A stretch of 64,000 nt of DNA, taken from NCBI GenBank assembly GCA_022376515.1, contig WTXI01000104.1, positions 1 through 64,000 of the forward strand. Reading direction: 5' to 3'. How positions within the stretch are numbered: the stretch's first letter is position 1; each line of letters opens with the position of its first letter. Source of the DNA: Lactifluus volemus (taxonomy: Eukaryota; Basidiomycota; Agaricomycetes; Russulales; Russulaceae). Position numbers and translations under genes: made by a program. The notes beneath the pieces are model-generated. The model saw only the letters and a program-made list of their open reading frames with translations. It had not been told where the DNA came from and did not search any database. Shown piece after piece: positions 32,758 through 44,540 of the stretch.

Positions 32758-34470
32758 ATGAGTCCCGCAAAGTATGTTCAGACCACTCACTGGTCCTATC
32801 TTCAAGTGATTTGGTATTGACCAAGCTCGAATTAGCCTCAATCCACAGCTCATGAACCGTCCATCCTCTCAACGAAGAGGCATTCGTATCGCCCGGCGTC
32901 TATTCCCTGGCATGTTTTCGAGGGTCTTAGATACTATTCTTACGAGTTTCAAGCCAAGAAAACGTATCGAGCATTGTGGAGAAGGAATTATTCCAGTGGC
33001 ACCACTTGAAGAACTTGAACGTGGTGCGTCTCAAGGGCTGCCACCGGAACAATCACTGATTTGTATGGTGCAGACCCGCGTCATCCATCACCCGTGGCCA
33101 TTGAATCTCTCCCTGACGATGTCCTCCTGAATATCTTCGACTTCTATCGAAGGCTTGGGTACACGGTCTCACTGAAACTTAATGGGTGGCATGTCCTGGT
33201 GCACGTTTGCCGAAGATGGCGATACGTGGTGTTTGAATCCCCGCTTCGTCTTGATTTGCGGCTTGAATGCGACCCGAGAACACCCGTGAAGGAGAGTCTG
33301 GATATCTGGCCGCCGTTTCCCATTGTCGTCAGAAATTCCTGGGCATGGAGACCGTATGACGTCCTCGGTCGCAATGATAACATCATTACAGCACTCAAGC
33401 ATCATGACCGTGTATGCATAATCGATCTCAGGTGTCCAAAATCTCCTCTATTAGAATCATTATTGAGAGTGACGCAAGTTCCATTTCCAGCGCTGACATC
33501 CCTTGAACTGGTTCTTTTCGGGGACAAGGTGGTGCCAGCTCCGGTGCTTCCTGAGACATTCCTGGGTGGATCTGCCCCGCGTCTACAGCATCTCGCCTTA
33601 CGTGGTATCCCATTTCCAACATTATCAAAACTTCTTCCATCTTGCCATGATCTTGTCCGTGTTCGTCTCTGGGAGATACCCCATACCGGTTACATTTCAC
33701 CCCGGGAGATGGCCACATCCCTTATCCCATTGACGCGGCTCGAGTCCCTTGGTATTGGATTTGAGTCACCGGCTTCTTGCCCTAATCGAAGGCACAGATC
33801 TCCACCTCCATTGACACGCATTGACCTCCCCGCCCTCATCCAATTGGATTTCCGCGGCGCCAGCGAGTACTTTGAGGATCTCATCGCTCAGATCGACACT
33901 CCTTCTATTCACGGCATCCACACAGATTTCTTCAATCAGCTCGTTTTTGCCTTTCCACAATCTCTCCGGTTTGTTGATCGCACTAAGTTGCAAGGTCCAC
34001 TCAAGCAAGCGCAGTTATTATTCAAAAAGGATATTGCCGAAATCGCCCTTCGTTCCTCGAAGTACCAGGGCCTTCCCGTTTTCCATGTCGGATCACTTTG
34101 CGGTGCATTCGATTGGCAAGTCTCGGGTTTAGCACAAATATGCTCCCAGTTTTCGTCTTTCTGCTCCAATGTGGAACACCTTGACGTGAGATGGGATCGG
34201 GAAAATCGATGGGATACAGAACACATGGATCAAGCGCAATGGCTGGAACTGTTTCACCCATTTACGTCCCTGCAAAGGCTAGTAATGCCAACCGATCTGG
34301 ATGAGCTCATTTCCCCTGCGCTGCAAGAGCTCACCGGTGAAGGAGCCATAGAGGTGTTACCTACACCGCCCGCCCTTAGATTGTGGTCTTGGCAAATTGT
34401 GCCGAAAGGTCCGGAGCCGACCATCACCGTGCGCCAGCTATCCAACCACCCTGTCGCTCTCGATCTATAG
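32758..34470 (+). CDS. F-box/leucine-rich protein A (subfamily 1), 3 exons
   Basis: Exons 32758-32771, 32836-33023 and 33074-34470 give 1599 nt, 532 aa, all in phase. The tiny first exon encodes MSPA. Joined to exon 2 it reads MSPANLNPQL, and the same structure recurs in genes B, F and H, which supports it. The F-box (IESLPDDVLLNIFDFY ... WHVLVHVCRRWRYVVF) starts exon 3. The C-terminal part has irregular Leu-rich repeats, including the subfamily signature FLGGSAPRLQHL and GIPFPTLSKLL. It would recruit a substrate to an SCF ubiquitin ligase via Skp1; the substrate is unknown. Coding is intact. Confidence 0.85.
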
Positions 34471-34612
34471 GATGCGTGTAACCACTGCCTTTGAAATGGC
34501 ACGTCTTGTGTTCCTTCCTTCGTTCCCTTTTCTCCTTTCGTCATCCGTTCTCGGTCCTCATGCATACAGAGGACGCACCAAGTCTTCCCTCGTGTCTTCT
34601 ATCTCTCGGTCT

Positions 34613-34975
34613 TATTGTTACTTCTCATCACTACTATATTACCTGTCATTTTCCTGTCCTGTTCTACCTCCGTGTTGACACGAAATGCTAGTACTGTATA
34701 GGGTTTATGCTATTCTGCGATACATTATGTGCCTGCATTCCCACGTCTATTCCTGACTCGGACTCGGACCTGAGCGATTGTGGTGTTTGTGTTCATGACG
34801 GGACTCGGATATTCAGACATGCTTCCGTTCTAAGAAGTCTGTCTGTACTTCTATCAGAGAACCCACAAGCGAAGCATCGTCAATACAAACAATATGCCTG
34901 GTCTTTGCACAAGACCTTGACCCCTCAGAAAGACCCTGCGGTCTCACTTCTCTTGCTGTTCCCACCTTCTGCCTC
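34613..34975 (+). repeat. Dispersed repeat copy matching 20545-20893
   Basis: See the copy at 20545. This copy starts 140 bases after the stop of gene A. The copy downstream of gene B, if any, is too diverged to claim. Confidence 0.75.
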
Positions 34976-35506
34976 GCGACGCCGCCTTGGTCGTGTTTCT
35001 CCTTTTCACGCCTTGAGTACCTTGCTGGGAGGGGCCACAGTTCCTCGTGCCTTCTATCTCTCGGTTCCGTCAATGATCCCATTATACATCACCTCTCCTT
35101 TCTTCTCCTGTCATAGTAGTCCCTTCTCTCACATACAATTGTACCGTAACGATGTCAGCGATGAGCTGTATGAAGCTATATGAAGCTGTGATTACGTATT
35201 TAGCGACCTCTTCTGGCTGTTCAGTTTGTGCAGCGATGTCTGAGGTTTCATTCGGTACATCTGTGGATCATCTGATGAGACTTAGAGATGGCGTTGGTCT
35301 CTATCGCTGCCAGAATCACGTTCATTTATTGATAACCCTCTTGCTGCGGTGTTAAAAGCACGCATATTGATCTATTTGAATTTGAGTACTGAAAGTACTG
35401 AACACGTGCACCAGCACAGCCTCTCCTGAGTCTGTCGTTTCTATATCAACCCGAACTGTCCCTCTGCTAATTAAGCGCTAATTCTTCGACGCCACTACTA
35501 GTACCG

Positions 35507-37242
35507 ATGAGTCCCCCCAAGTATGTCCAGACCCTTCACTGGTCCTATCTTGATTTGATATTGACCAAGCTTGAATTAGTCTCACTCCACAGCTCACGAA
35601 CCGTCCATCCTCTCAACGAAGAGGCATTCGTATCGCCTGGCGTCTATTCCCTGGCAAGTTTTCGAGGGCGTTAGATACTATTCTTATGAGCTTCAAGCCA
35701 AGAAAGCGTATCGGACATCGGGGAGAGGAACTTAAACGTGTGTGTCCAAAACTTGAAGCACCTCAGATTGCCAGTGGTGCCTCTCAATGGCTGCCCTGGA
35801 ACAATCACTAATTTGTATGGGCAGGCCAATTTTATCCACCAGTGTCATCACGCGCGGCCATCGAACCTCTCCCTGACGATGTACTTCTGAACATCTTCGA
35901 CTTTTATCAAAAGCTTGGGAACGAATACCCACCCTGGAAGAAATCCAATAGGTGGCATATCCTGGCGCACGTTTGCCGGAGATGGCGATGCGTGGTATTT
36001 GGATCCCCGCTTCGCCTTAATATGCAGCTTGAATGCGGCGCGGGAACACCCGTGGACGTGGAGAAGGGTCTGGATATCTGGCCGCGATTGCCCATCGTCG
36101 TCGGAAATACATGGACCACTGACATCACTTGCAATGATACCATCATTGCAGCGGTCGAGCATCATGATCGTGTGTGCATGATCGCTCTCCAGTATTCAAC
36201 GTGTTCTTTGTTAGAACAATTGTTGAGAGTGACGCAGGTTCCATTTCCAGCCCTGACGTCCCTTAAACTGAATTTTTTTGGCGACAAGTCGGTGCCAGCT
36301 CCGGTGCTTCCTGATACTTTCCTGGGTGGTTCCGCCCCGCGTCTACAGCGTCTCACGTTATGTGGTATTCCATTTCCAACATTACCAAAACTCCTTTCAT
36401 CTTGCCATGATCTTGTCACTGTTTCTCTCTGGAAGATACCCCATACCGGTTACATTTCGCCCCAAGTGACGGCCACATCCCTTATCTCATTGACGCGGCT
36501 CGAGTCCCTTGGTATTGGATTTGAATCACCGGCTTCCAGCCCCAATCGAAGGCACAGATCTCCACCTCCATTGGCACGCATTAACCTCCCCACCCTCACT
36601 CAATTGTTTTTCCACGGTGCTAGCGAGTACTTTGAGGATTTCATCGCTCAGATCGACACTCCTGCTATCATTTCCCTCAGAACAGAGTTCTTCAATCAGC
36701 TCATTTTTGACTTTTCACAATCTCTCCAGTTCGTTGGTCGCACCAAGTTGCAAGGATCATTCAAGCGAGCGCGGTTGTCATTCAGGAAGGATTTTGCCGA
36801 AATCACCCTTCACCAGTCGAACAAGTCGAACCGGATCGACCGTCCCGTTTTCCATGTAAGGATATGCTGCGGTGCATTCGATTGGCAAGTCTCGAGTTTA
36901 GCACAAATATTCTCCCAATTTTCGTCTTTCTGCTCCAATGTCGAGCACCTTGACGTGAGATGGGATCGCGAAAATCGGTGGGATACAGTACACATGGACC
37001 ACACGCAATGGCTGGAACTTTCTCACCCGTTTACGTCCTTGCAAAGGCTAGTAATACCAACCGATCTTGATGAACTCATTTCCCCTGCGCTGCAAGAGCT
37101 CACCGGTGAAGGAGCCATAGAGGTGTTATTTACACCGGTACCGCCAATCCTTAGTTTGGAGTGGCCTTGGGAAAGGTCTGCGCCGAAAGCTCCGGAGCCG
37201 ACCATCACCGTATCCAACTACCCCGTCACTCTCGATTTATAG
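35507..37242 (+). CDS. F-box/leucine-rich protein B (subfamily 1), 3 exons
   Basis: Exons 35507-35520, 35580-35776 and 35825-37242 give 1629 nt, 542 aa. The structure copies gene A: a 14-nt first exon (MSPP), an acceptor GAATTAG, and a third exon beginning after GGGCAG. The F-box is IEPLPDDVLLNIFDFY ... WHILAHVCRRWRCVVF. The signature FLGGSAPRLQRL and GIPFPTLPKLL follow. An ATG that exists in exon 2 of A is ACG here, which is harmless if translation starts in exon 1. Very similar to A through coding and flanking DNA, so it is a recent tandem duplicate with a period of about 2.75 kb. Confidence 0.85.
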
Positions 37243-38317
37243 GAAACGGCGCGTCTTGTGTTTCTTCCTTCCTTCCCTTTCCTCCTTTCGTCATCTGTTA
37301 CCAGCCCTCATGCATATTAAGGACGCACCAAGTCCTTCCTTGTGTCTTCTATCTCTCGGTCTCATCAACGATCCTATTGTCCTTCGCGCCTCTTTCCCTT
37401 TATAACAATCCCTTCTACATTGCCTCTTTGGCCTTCTTGATTCGGACAGTGTGCTGTCCCTTACGCCGCATCCGTGACACATTCAAGTGGCCAAATCGCT
37501 CCCTATCTCACAGCCATTTTTGCACTACCGGAGTCACTTGGACATCATTTGGAATGGGTAGCGGGCATCGTGATCCGATGGCTGGCACTCGGGTCGTGTC
37601 AGTGTATATCCATTTGGGGTCATAGAGGCATAAGGGGACTAGAGAAGGGATTCCGCCGCACAGTCGCAGCACAAGTGTCTTGTTATATGAAGTTGGTTTG
37701 TCATTGGAAATACAAAAGTTTTCTACGAGTCAGGTCGATTCCTGCTTAAGGGGATTTAGAGACAGGTTGCCGAAAATACTGCCTTTAACGGAACGTCACA
37801 GAGCTCCGAGTCCCGACTAACCGTAACACCGCAATGGTCCCATGGTTGAATGCTGAGTCGTGGATCTGTGTTTATTACCACCCTCATCGAGTACCATTAA
37901 CGAGATGCCGGGGTGTCGACTCATTCAGGTCGATTGAGGTAGTCCGCACCTCGACTTTTATCCCCCACGTGTAAATTTACGAGACATGGGAAATGGTGGC
38001 GCGGGCGTCCTCGTGCCAGTGAGTCAGAACGTCGTGCGCGTAAACAGGTATAAAAATACAAAAAGCAAGTGGAAGGGGTATTGCAGGAAAGGAATGTAAG
38101 ACATCGAGGCATCGCCCCGACGGATGGTTCGAGTCTGGTCGTCCTCACGTTCCCGCGTGAGGTGGTGAAACCCCACTCTTGAGAAAACCCCGATTTTCGC
38201 CAGTATCTCATCGACTGTCAGTCAGGAAATCCGCGCCAAGTGGTTTCACTAGAGGAGCTCCCCCAGAAACTTTGAACCTGGGGATGTAGTACAACTGACT
38301 GGAAGCTGCCAGTTACA
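37243..38317. other. Intergenic between the two F-box subfamilies
   Basis: The first 150 bases resemble the 3' flank of gene A. The remainder has no gene I can support. Plus- and minus-strand subfamilies converge here. Confidence 0.6.
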
Positions 38318-39040
38318 GTACTACTTGTCAGTGGAGATGAAACGAGCACTCCGCAGCGATAAAACAGGTGGAGGCCCAAATACAAGAAGTACACGGAGCA
38401 GCATAACGACTTTCCAGGCGGCGCAGGTTCATGGTAAGTGGGAGTGGGACTGACTGGGCGGGGCAGGGCTAGAGGGAAGCAGGCACCCGGGCCGGCACCT
38501 CCGGGACCACTGTCACGATGAAGCCCTTGATGACTCGGAGGAGGCCCTCACTGGCAGATGCCACGCCAGCCTTCATTAATTATCGACTCAAAAATCAGAT
38601 CCTTCTTCGCACAAGTTTCGACACGCCTGGACCGCCTGGATGGCAAGCAACCAGCTCCTCGGATCGACGGCCCCAACCTGCCCTCATGATTGGACTCGCA
38701 ACGGGTCACAGTCGCCCGCCGGAACAAGGACCAAGCCTCAGCCTCGGAAGCCGACGAAACCCACCGTCCCTCAACCCTGCCACCCTACCTACGCACCGAG
38801 GTCACTGTCCAACAGAGTCAACTCTCAAGCGGCCGACAATCCTCTGCCTTTTTAGGCGAGATCACACGCACGCAGGCACGCATCTCGCCAGGCCATCTCA
38901 CCCTCGTTTTCCGCTCCAGAAGGGACGCATGCGGTGTCATGTGTGTGGCGGAAACCCCCACAGATGGGATCAGGCAAAGAACACGCAGCCCATGGCATAT
39001 GCGCCTCATGCCCTCCTTCGTTCCTTATATTGAATGACAT
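38318..39040 (+). pseudogene. Co-duplicated ORF cassette, copy 1
   Basis: Starts at an ATG at 38337 (MKRALRSDKTGGGPN). A likely donor GTAAGT follows, then frame fragments SWQATSS.. and later FLGEITRTQARI (near 38850) and LTLVFRSRRDACGVMC. Copies at 41409-42145 and 44549-46230 match it. The recurring elements are LRSDKTGGGPN, FITDSEIRS.FAQVSTRLDRLEG, WVTV.RRN and FLDEITRTMARAHL. The order (coiled coil, then VTRR, then a small domain) reminds me of gag-like ORF1 of LINEs, but I am not sure. Frames are broken in this copy. Confidence 0.5.
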
Positions 39041-39066
39041 ACCATAACTACGAGTATGAAATGTAT

Positions 39067-40654
39067 TTAAAGACTACGTGATATAAGGAAGCGACTTGAA
39101 GTCTGTTGTTCCCATAGCCCAGCTGCGATACCTTCTTGTGCGGTTTCATTTTCATTCCCAACTATGGAAAGGCTGTGTAGTGAGGGAAGTGCTACCCCGG
39201 CGGCTGATTCTCCAGAGTGACTTTGTAATGCAGGCGCCATGGACGACTCTAGCATTGCATGTATTTCAAGACGCTGGACAGAGGGAAATGAGAGAAAAAG
39301 TTGGGACCATAGCATGGAGTCTATTCCGGGCTCGTCTTGTTGGAACCTGAGCCCGGCGTGCCCTCGCACTGGCACGGGCCTGTCGTACTTGATGTTGAGT
39401 GACTTGATGCGAGAGCAGAAGAGCAGAATCTGACTGCATATTCGTGCGACAGAAATGACTTGCCAATCCAACCTTTTGCAATTTATACACAACGAGGGAG
39501 GGATCTCTGGATGACACGTCGTATTTGAGGGAAAAGAGAGAGAGGCCCTGGAATTATTGAATTCCAGGGTGAGGCCGGATGGCCCGAATGAGTCCAGAAG
39601 ACCAAAGAACCGAATGGCTTGGGGGATATCAGAGAGAAACTTGGTGTCAAAGCCAAATTGAGCCCAATGGAAGAAGGTTATCTGGAAGTCATCGAGCACA
39701 GGGGCATCGATTCGGGCTGCGAGGATTTCCAGGTACTCGCTCACACCTTCAAATTCTACATGGGTGAGAGCGGGGAGAACAAAACGGGTCGGCAGTGGTG
39801 AGCTTTGAACTCGGTCTATGTCTTTGTCGTAAAGAAAAACGGATGGCTCGAAATTGATGATAAGGGATTTGAGCTTTGGCAGCGCAGAGAGGGATGCGGC
39901 CATTTCCTCAGGCCCAGAATAATTTAGATGCGAGGGTATGTTGAAAAGATGAAGAGATGTGAGATCACTTGTAGACGAGAGGAGCTGTGGCAACCACGGA
40001 AATGAGATTCCGTGGAGAACGAGATTTTGTAGAGACGGGGCAGATCCATTCAAGAATGTGTTGCGAAGACGTCCAAACGGTCTAGAAGATGACTCGAGCG
40101 TAAGGGATCTCAATGCCGGAAATGGCTTCTGCATCACAGTGACAATCCGTTTCCATAGATTATCCAGAGAAGTAATATAAATCTCGCGTACGCGATCACG
40201 TTGCTCCAATGCAGCAACAGTATTGTCCATCTGGTCTTCGATAAAGCTGTCCCAGCCGCAGAACAGAACAGCGAGAGGAAATGGTGGCCAGACATCCAAC
40301 GACGTCCTCACAGGCGATCGTACCGTACAAATAAGCTGCAGATCAAGACGAATTGGTGATTCAAAAATGATGTATCGCCATCGTTGGCATACGTGCACCA
40401 ACTTTATCCAATCCCACGAAAACCTTTTCTTTTCGTCGACGATAGCTTGGAGAAAAACAAATATCACTAGGAGGACGTCGTCAGGGAGAGATCCGATTGT
40501 TACTCGTTGGAGCCCCTGACCTGGGCCTGCACGATACAACGCAACTCAGCAATAGTTATGGTCGTTCCAGATGAGTCTTACCTGACCCTTGTTGAATAAA
40601 CGACGTAGTCTGTTGAAGTGCAACAACATCTTTGCTGTCGGAATGACAATCCAT
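39067..40654 (-). CDS. F-box protein C (subfamily 2), 2 exons
   Basis: Exons 40654-40582 and 40526-39067 give 1533 nt, 510 aa, in phase. Exon 1 encodes MDCHSDSKDVVALQQTTSFIQQG, conserved in D and E. The F-box (IGSLPDDVLLVIFVFLQ ... LVHVCQRWRYIIF) opens exon 2. The rest has Leu-rich segments (FLNGSAPSLQNLVLHGISF), equivalent to the FLGGSAPRLQ signature of subfamily 1, so the two subfamilies are distant paralogues. The protein ends ISRSL. Intact. Confidence 0.85.
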
Positions 40655-41408
40655 TTGCGTTTAAAGGGGTTGACTGGTGATGCTGGTGAAGATGCTGGTG
40701 AACGGGTGAACACCTAGCCAATTTACATAACTCGCTGAAGCGGGCCGGATTAGCCAGCAAACTCAGGACTGAATCATGTGATCGGCCCGGGTGATGTTCA
40801 CGCGAGGATTCCGAAGTTCGAGCTGTTAAACGGAAAAAATTACGCGTGTTACTACATCTGCAGAGTCCACCTATGGTGGCCAATGCGCGTGCATGCTGGG
40901 CTGACGTTGCACAACTTGCACTTATATACGTGTGTCAGGCTGGGCATGGAAAGGGAGCCATTCGCGGTGCCAATTTGGATGACCGAAGTGTGCAGAATCG
41001 CACCCTTTGCAAGCCTTGGATTGTTGTCTGTATCTATCTATCTTTGAACCAGTTGGCCTACACGGACATAGTACACCATGCTATGGCTAACTGAAGAGTG
41101 ACGTGGTGGTTGGATAGCTAGCGCACAGTGAAGGATAGCTGCAAAGTGTACTGCACGAACTTGCTGTCGCTCTCAAACCGCATGAAGAAGGGTTTCGCGG
41201 TGCAAATTCCTAAGACGTGGCATGTGACCCATGTCGTATTCATCCCGTATATTTGGCGACTTGTACCACAACGGTCCACAAGTCAAGTCACTCCACTTTA
41301 GAAAACAAAAGCATAGATTCCTCGCAGCTCGCATACTTGTGCTAAACTCGACACTTGTCAATTGAGTTCGTCGTGCTATATAAAATAATCTCTATTGGAG
41401 AATCGCCT
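40655..41408. promoter_or_regulatory. Promoter side of F-box C, repeated before D and E
   Basis: Contains acgcgaggattccgaagttc (near 40801), repeated at about 43881 and 48971, and a stretch conserved up to the next cassette. It is part of the 3.1-kb tandem unit. No gene is visible. Confidence 0.55.
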
Positions 41409-42145
41409 AGTACTAGTACTTGCCAGTGGAGATGAAACGAACGCTCCGCAGTGATAAAACAGGTGGAGGTCCAAATTCAACAAGTATTAGTACACGGAGC
41501 GGCATGACCGTCCCGGTGGCGCAGGTCCATGGTAAGTGGGTGGAACAAGAGAAGGCAGAAGTCAGGTTTCCAGACGGAGCGGTGAGTCCTTCGGATGCTA
41601 CGCCGACCTTCATTACCGACTCGGAGATCAGATCCTCTTTCGCGCAAGTTTCGACACGCCTGGGCCGCCTGGAGGGCAGGCAGCCTCTCTAGCCCCTACA
41701 GTAACTATTAAAGGGAAGACCCCAGCGTCACTTGAAAAACCTGGCCAGTCTAATATTCGACAGCACCCCCACCCGCTCCTCGGATCGACGGCCCCAACCT
41801 GCCCACGTTGGACTCGAAACGGGTCACAGTTACCGCCGGAACAAGGACCAAGCCTCAGCCAAACCCACCGCCCCTCAAGCCCACCATCCTACGCACCGAG
41901 GTCACTTTCAACAGTGTAAACTCTCAAACGGCCGACAGTCCTTTGCCTTTTTAGACGAGATTACACGCACAATGGCACGCGCGCACCTCTCCAGGCCGTC
42001 TCACCTCCTCCCGAAGGACGCAGTGCGGTGTCACGTGGATGGCGGCAACTTGAACCCCACAGCGCCTCGGAGCATGGGATCAGGCAAACACGAAGCCCAT
42101 GGCGTATGCGCCTCATGCCCTCTTTCGTCTCGTGTATTCAATTAA
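41409..42145 (+). pseudogene. Co-duplicated ORF cassette, copy 2
   Basis: Best preserved N-terminal half: an open frame 41420-41692 encodes LRSDKTGGGPN ... FITDSEIRSSFAQVSTRLGRLEG and ends at a stop. The C-terminal half (41732-42145) is in another frame, with FLDEITRTMARAHL near 41953. Either an intron I have not placed or frameshifts separate them. Confidence 0.5.
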
Positions 42146-42172
42146 ATGACATACGATAACTATGAAATATAT

Positions 42173-43723
42173 CTAAGGACTGCGTGAAATGAAGAAGCGA
42201 CTCGAAGTCGGTTGTTCCCCTAGCACCCGTGCAATACCTTCCCTCGCCGCAGTTTCATTCCCAACTATGGAAAGGTTTTGTAGCGAGGGAAGTACTTCGG
42301 CGGCTGATTCTCCCATGAGACCTTGTAATGCAGGTGCGATGGACGACTCTAGCATGGCAGGTATTTCAAGACACTGGACAGAGGAAAATGTGTGAAAAAG
42401 TTGGGACCATAGCATGGAATCTATTTCGGGTACGTCTTTTTGGATCATGGGATGCCAGCTGTGCCTGATGTTGAGTGACTTGACGTGAGAGCAGAAGGGC
42501 ATCTGACTGCATATTCGTGCTACAGAAATGACTTGCCAATCCAACCTTTTGCAGTCGATGCTAGTATACCATGAGGGAAGAGTTTCGGAATGACACATCG
42601 TATTTGAGGGAAAAGAGATAGAGGTATTTGAATAATGGAATTTCAGGGTTAGACTGGATGACCTGAACGAGTCCAGAAGACCAAAGAAACGAATGGTTTG
42701 GGGGATATGAGAGAGAAAGTCGTCAAAGCCAAGAATAGCCTGATGGAAGAAGGTTATCTGGAAGTCATCGAGCAGAGGAGCATCGATTCGGGCTGCGAGG
42801 GTTTCCAGGTACTCACTCACACCTTCAAATTCTAACTGGGTGAGAGTGGGGAGAACAAAGCGGGTCGCCGGTGGTGAAAGTTGAACTTGGCCCATTTCTT
42901 TGAGGTGAAGCTGAAGGGATGGCTTGAAATCGAAAATAAGGGATTTGAGCTTTGGCAGCGCGGAGAGGGATGTGGCCATTTCCTCAGGTGGAATGTACCC
43001 AGAATCAGGTATATTGCGAAGATGAAGAGATGTCAGGTCGCCTGTAGACGAGAGAAGCCGTGGCAATGATGGAAATGAGATATCCTGGAGAACGAGAACT
43101 TGTAGAGATGGCGCGGATCCATTCAAGAATGTATCGGAAAGGTGAAGGGGATTATTAGGAAGTGATTGAAACGCAAGGGATCTCAATTCCGGAAACGGCT
43201 TCTGCATCACCGTGACAATTCGTTTCCATAGATCATCCAGAATGTCCATATGAATCTGGTGTACGCGATGATGTTGCTCCAATGCAGCAACAGTATTGCC
43301 CTTCCGGTCGGTGTCCCAGCTGCCGAATAAGACAGTGAGAGGAAATGGTGGCCAGACATCCAGTGACTTCCTCACAGGCGATCGTACAGTGCAAATAATC
43401 TGCAGATTGAGACGAATTGGTGATTCAAAAATGATGTATCGCCATCGTTGGCATACGTGTGCCAACTTCATCCAATCCCACGAAAACCTTTTCTTTTTAT
43501 CGATGATAGCTTGGAAAGAAACAAATATCACTAGGAGGACGTCGTCAGGGAGAGTTCCGATTGTCACTTGTTGGAGCCCCTGACCCGGGCCTGCACGATA
43601 CAACGCAACTCAGCAATACTGTAGTTATGGTCGTTCCAGATGAGTCTTACCTGTCCCTTGTTTAATAAACGATGTAGTCTGTTGAAGTGCAACAACGTTT
43701 TTGTTGTCGGAATGACAATCCAT
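42173..43723 (-). CDS. F-box protein D (subfamily 2), 2 exons
   Basis: Exons 43723-43651 and 43590-42173 give 1491 nt, 496 aa. It has the same architecture and splice sites as C. F-box IGTLPDDVLLVIFVSFQ ... LAHVCQRWRYIIF; signature FLNGSAPSLQVLVLQ. It is shorter than C, mainly through small in-frame losses in the middle and C-terminal thirds. Intact. It ends ISRSP. Confidence 0.85.
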
Positions 43724-44540
43724 TTGCGTTTAAAGGGGTCGACTGGTGATGCTGGTGAAGATGCTGGTGAACGGGTGAACGGTGAACCTCTCGGATTACC
43801 TAGCCAATTTACGTAACTCTCTGAAGCGGGCCGGATTAGCCGACAAACTCATGACTCAATCATGTGATCGATGATGTCCACGCGAGGATTCCGAAGTTCG
43901 AGGTCGAGGTGCAGTGATGATTGGTTCGTGACCACGTCCTCCTCACCTTTTAGACGGAAAAAATTACGCGTGTTACTGCATCTGCAGAGTCCACCTATGG
44001 TGGCCAATGTGTGTGCATGCTGGGCTGACATTGCACAACTTGCACCTATATACGTCGTCAGGCTGGGCATGGAAAGGGAGCCATTGTGCCAATTTGGACG
44101 ACCAACGTGTGCAGAATCGTACCCTTGCAAGCTTTGGATTGTTGTATGGTATTATCTTTGAACCAGTTGGCCTACACGGACCCACACATGCTATGGCTAA
44201 CGGAAGAGTGACATGGTGGTTGGATAGCTGGCGCACCGTGAAGAATAGCTGCAAAGGTGTACTGTACGAACTTGCTGTCGCTCTCAAACCGCTTGCAGAA
44301 AGGTTGCGCGGTGCAAATTTCTAAGACGTAAATGGGTGGCATGTGATCCATGTTCGTATTCATCCCGTAGATTTGGCGGCTTGTACCCCAACGGTCCACA
44401 AGTCAAGTCACTCCACTTAGAAAACAAAAGCATAAAGAGCTTGCAGCTCGCGTACTTGCGCTAAACTCGACACCTTTCAATTGAGTTCATTGTACAATAT
44501 CCTGATAACTAGAACAATTCCTATGGGAGAATCGCCTAGT
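43724..44540. promoter_or_regulatory. Promoter side of F-box D (tandem-unit spacer)
   Basis: Closely matches 40655-41408, with small gaps and a short extra segment near 43900-43960. No gene is visible. Confidence 0.55.

Noticed and set aside
35620..35640. Loss of the start codon in F-box gene B (ATG to ACG)
   Set aside because: The conserved 14-nt first exon supplies the start, so this ACG is an internal Thr codon.
38120..38165. Second B-box-like GGTTCGAGTCT with a nearby short hairpin
   Set aside because: No cloverleaf can be drawn; the 7-bp hairpin is short enough to be chance.
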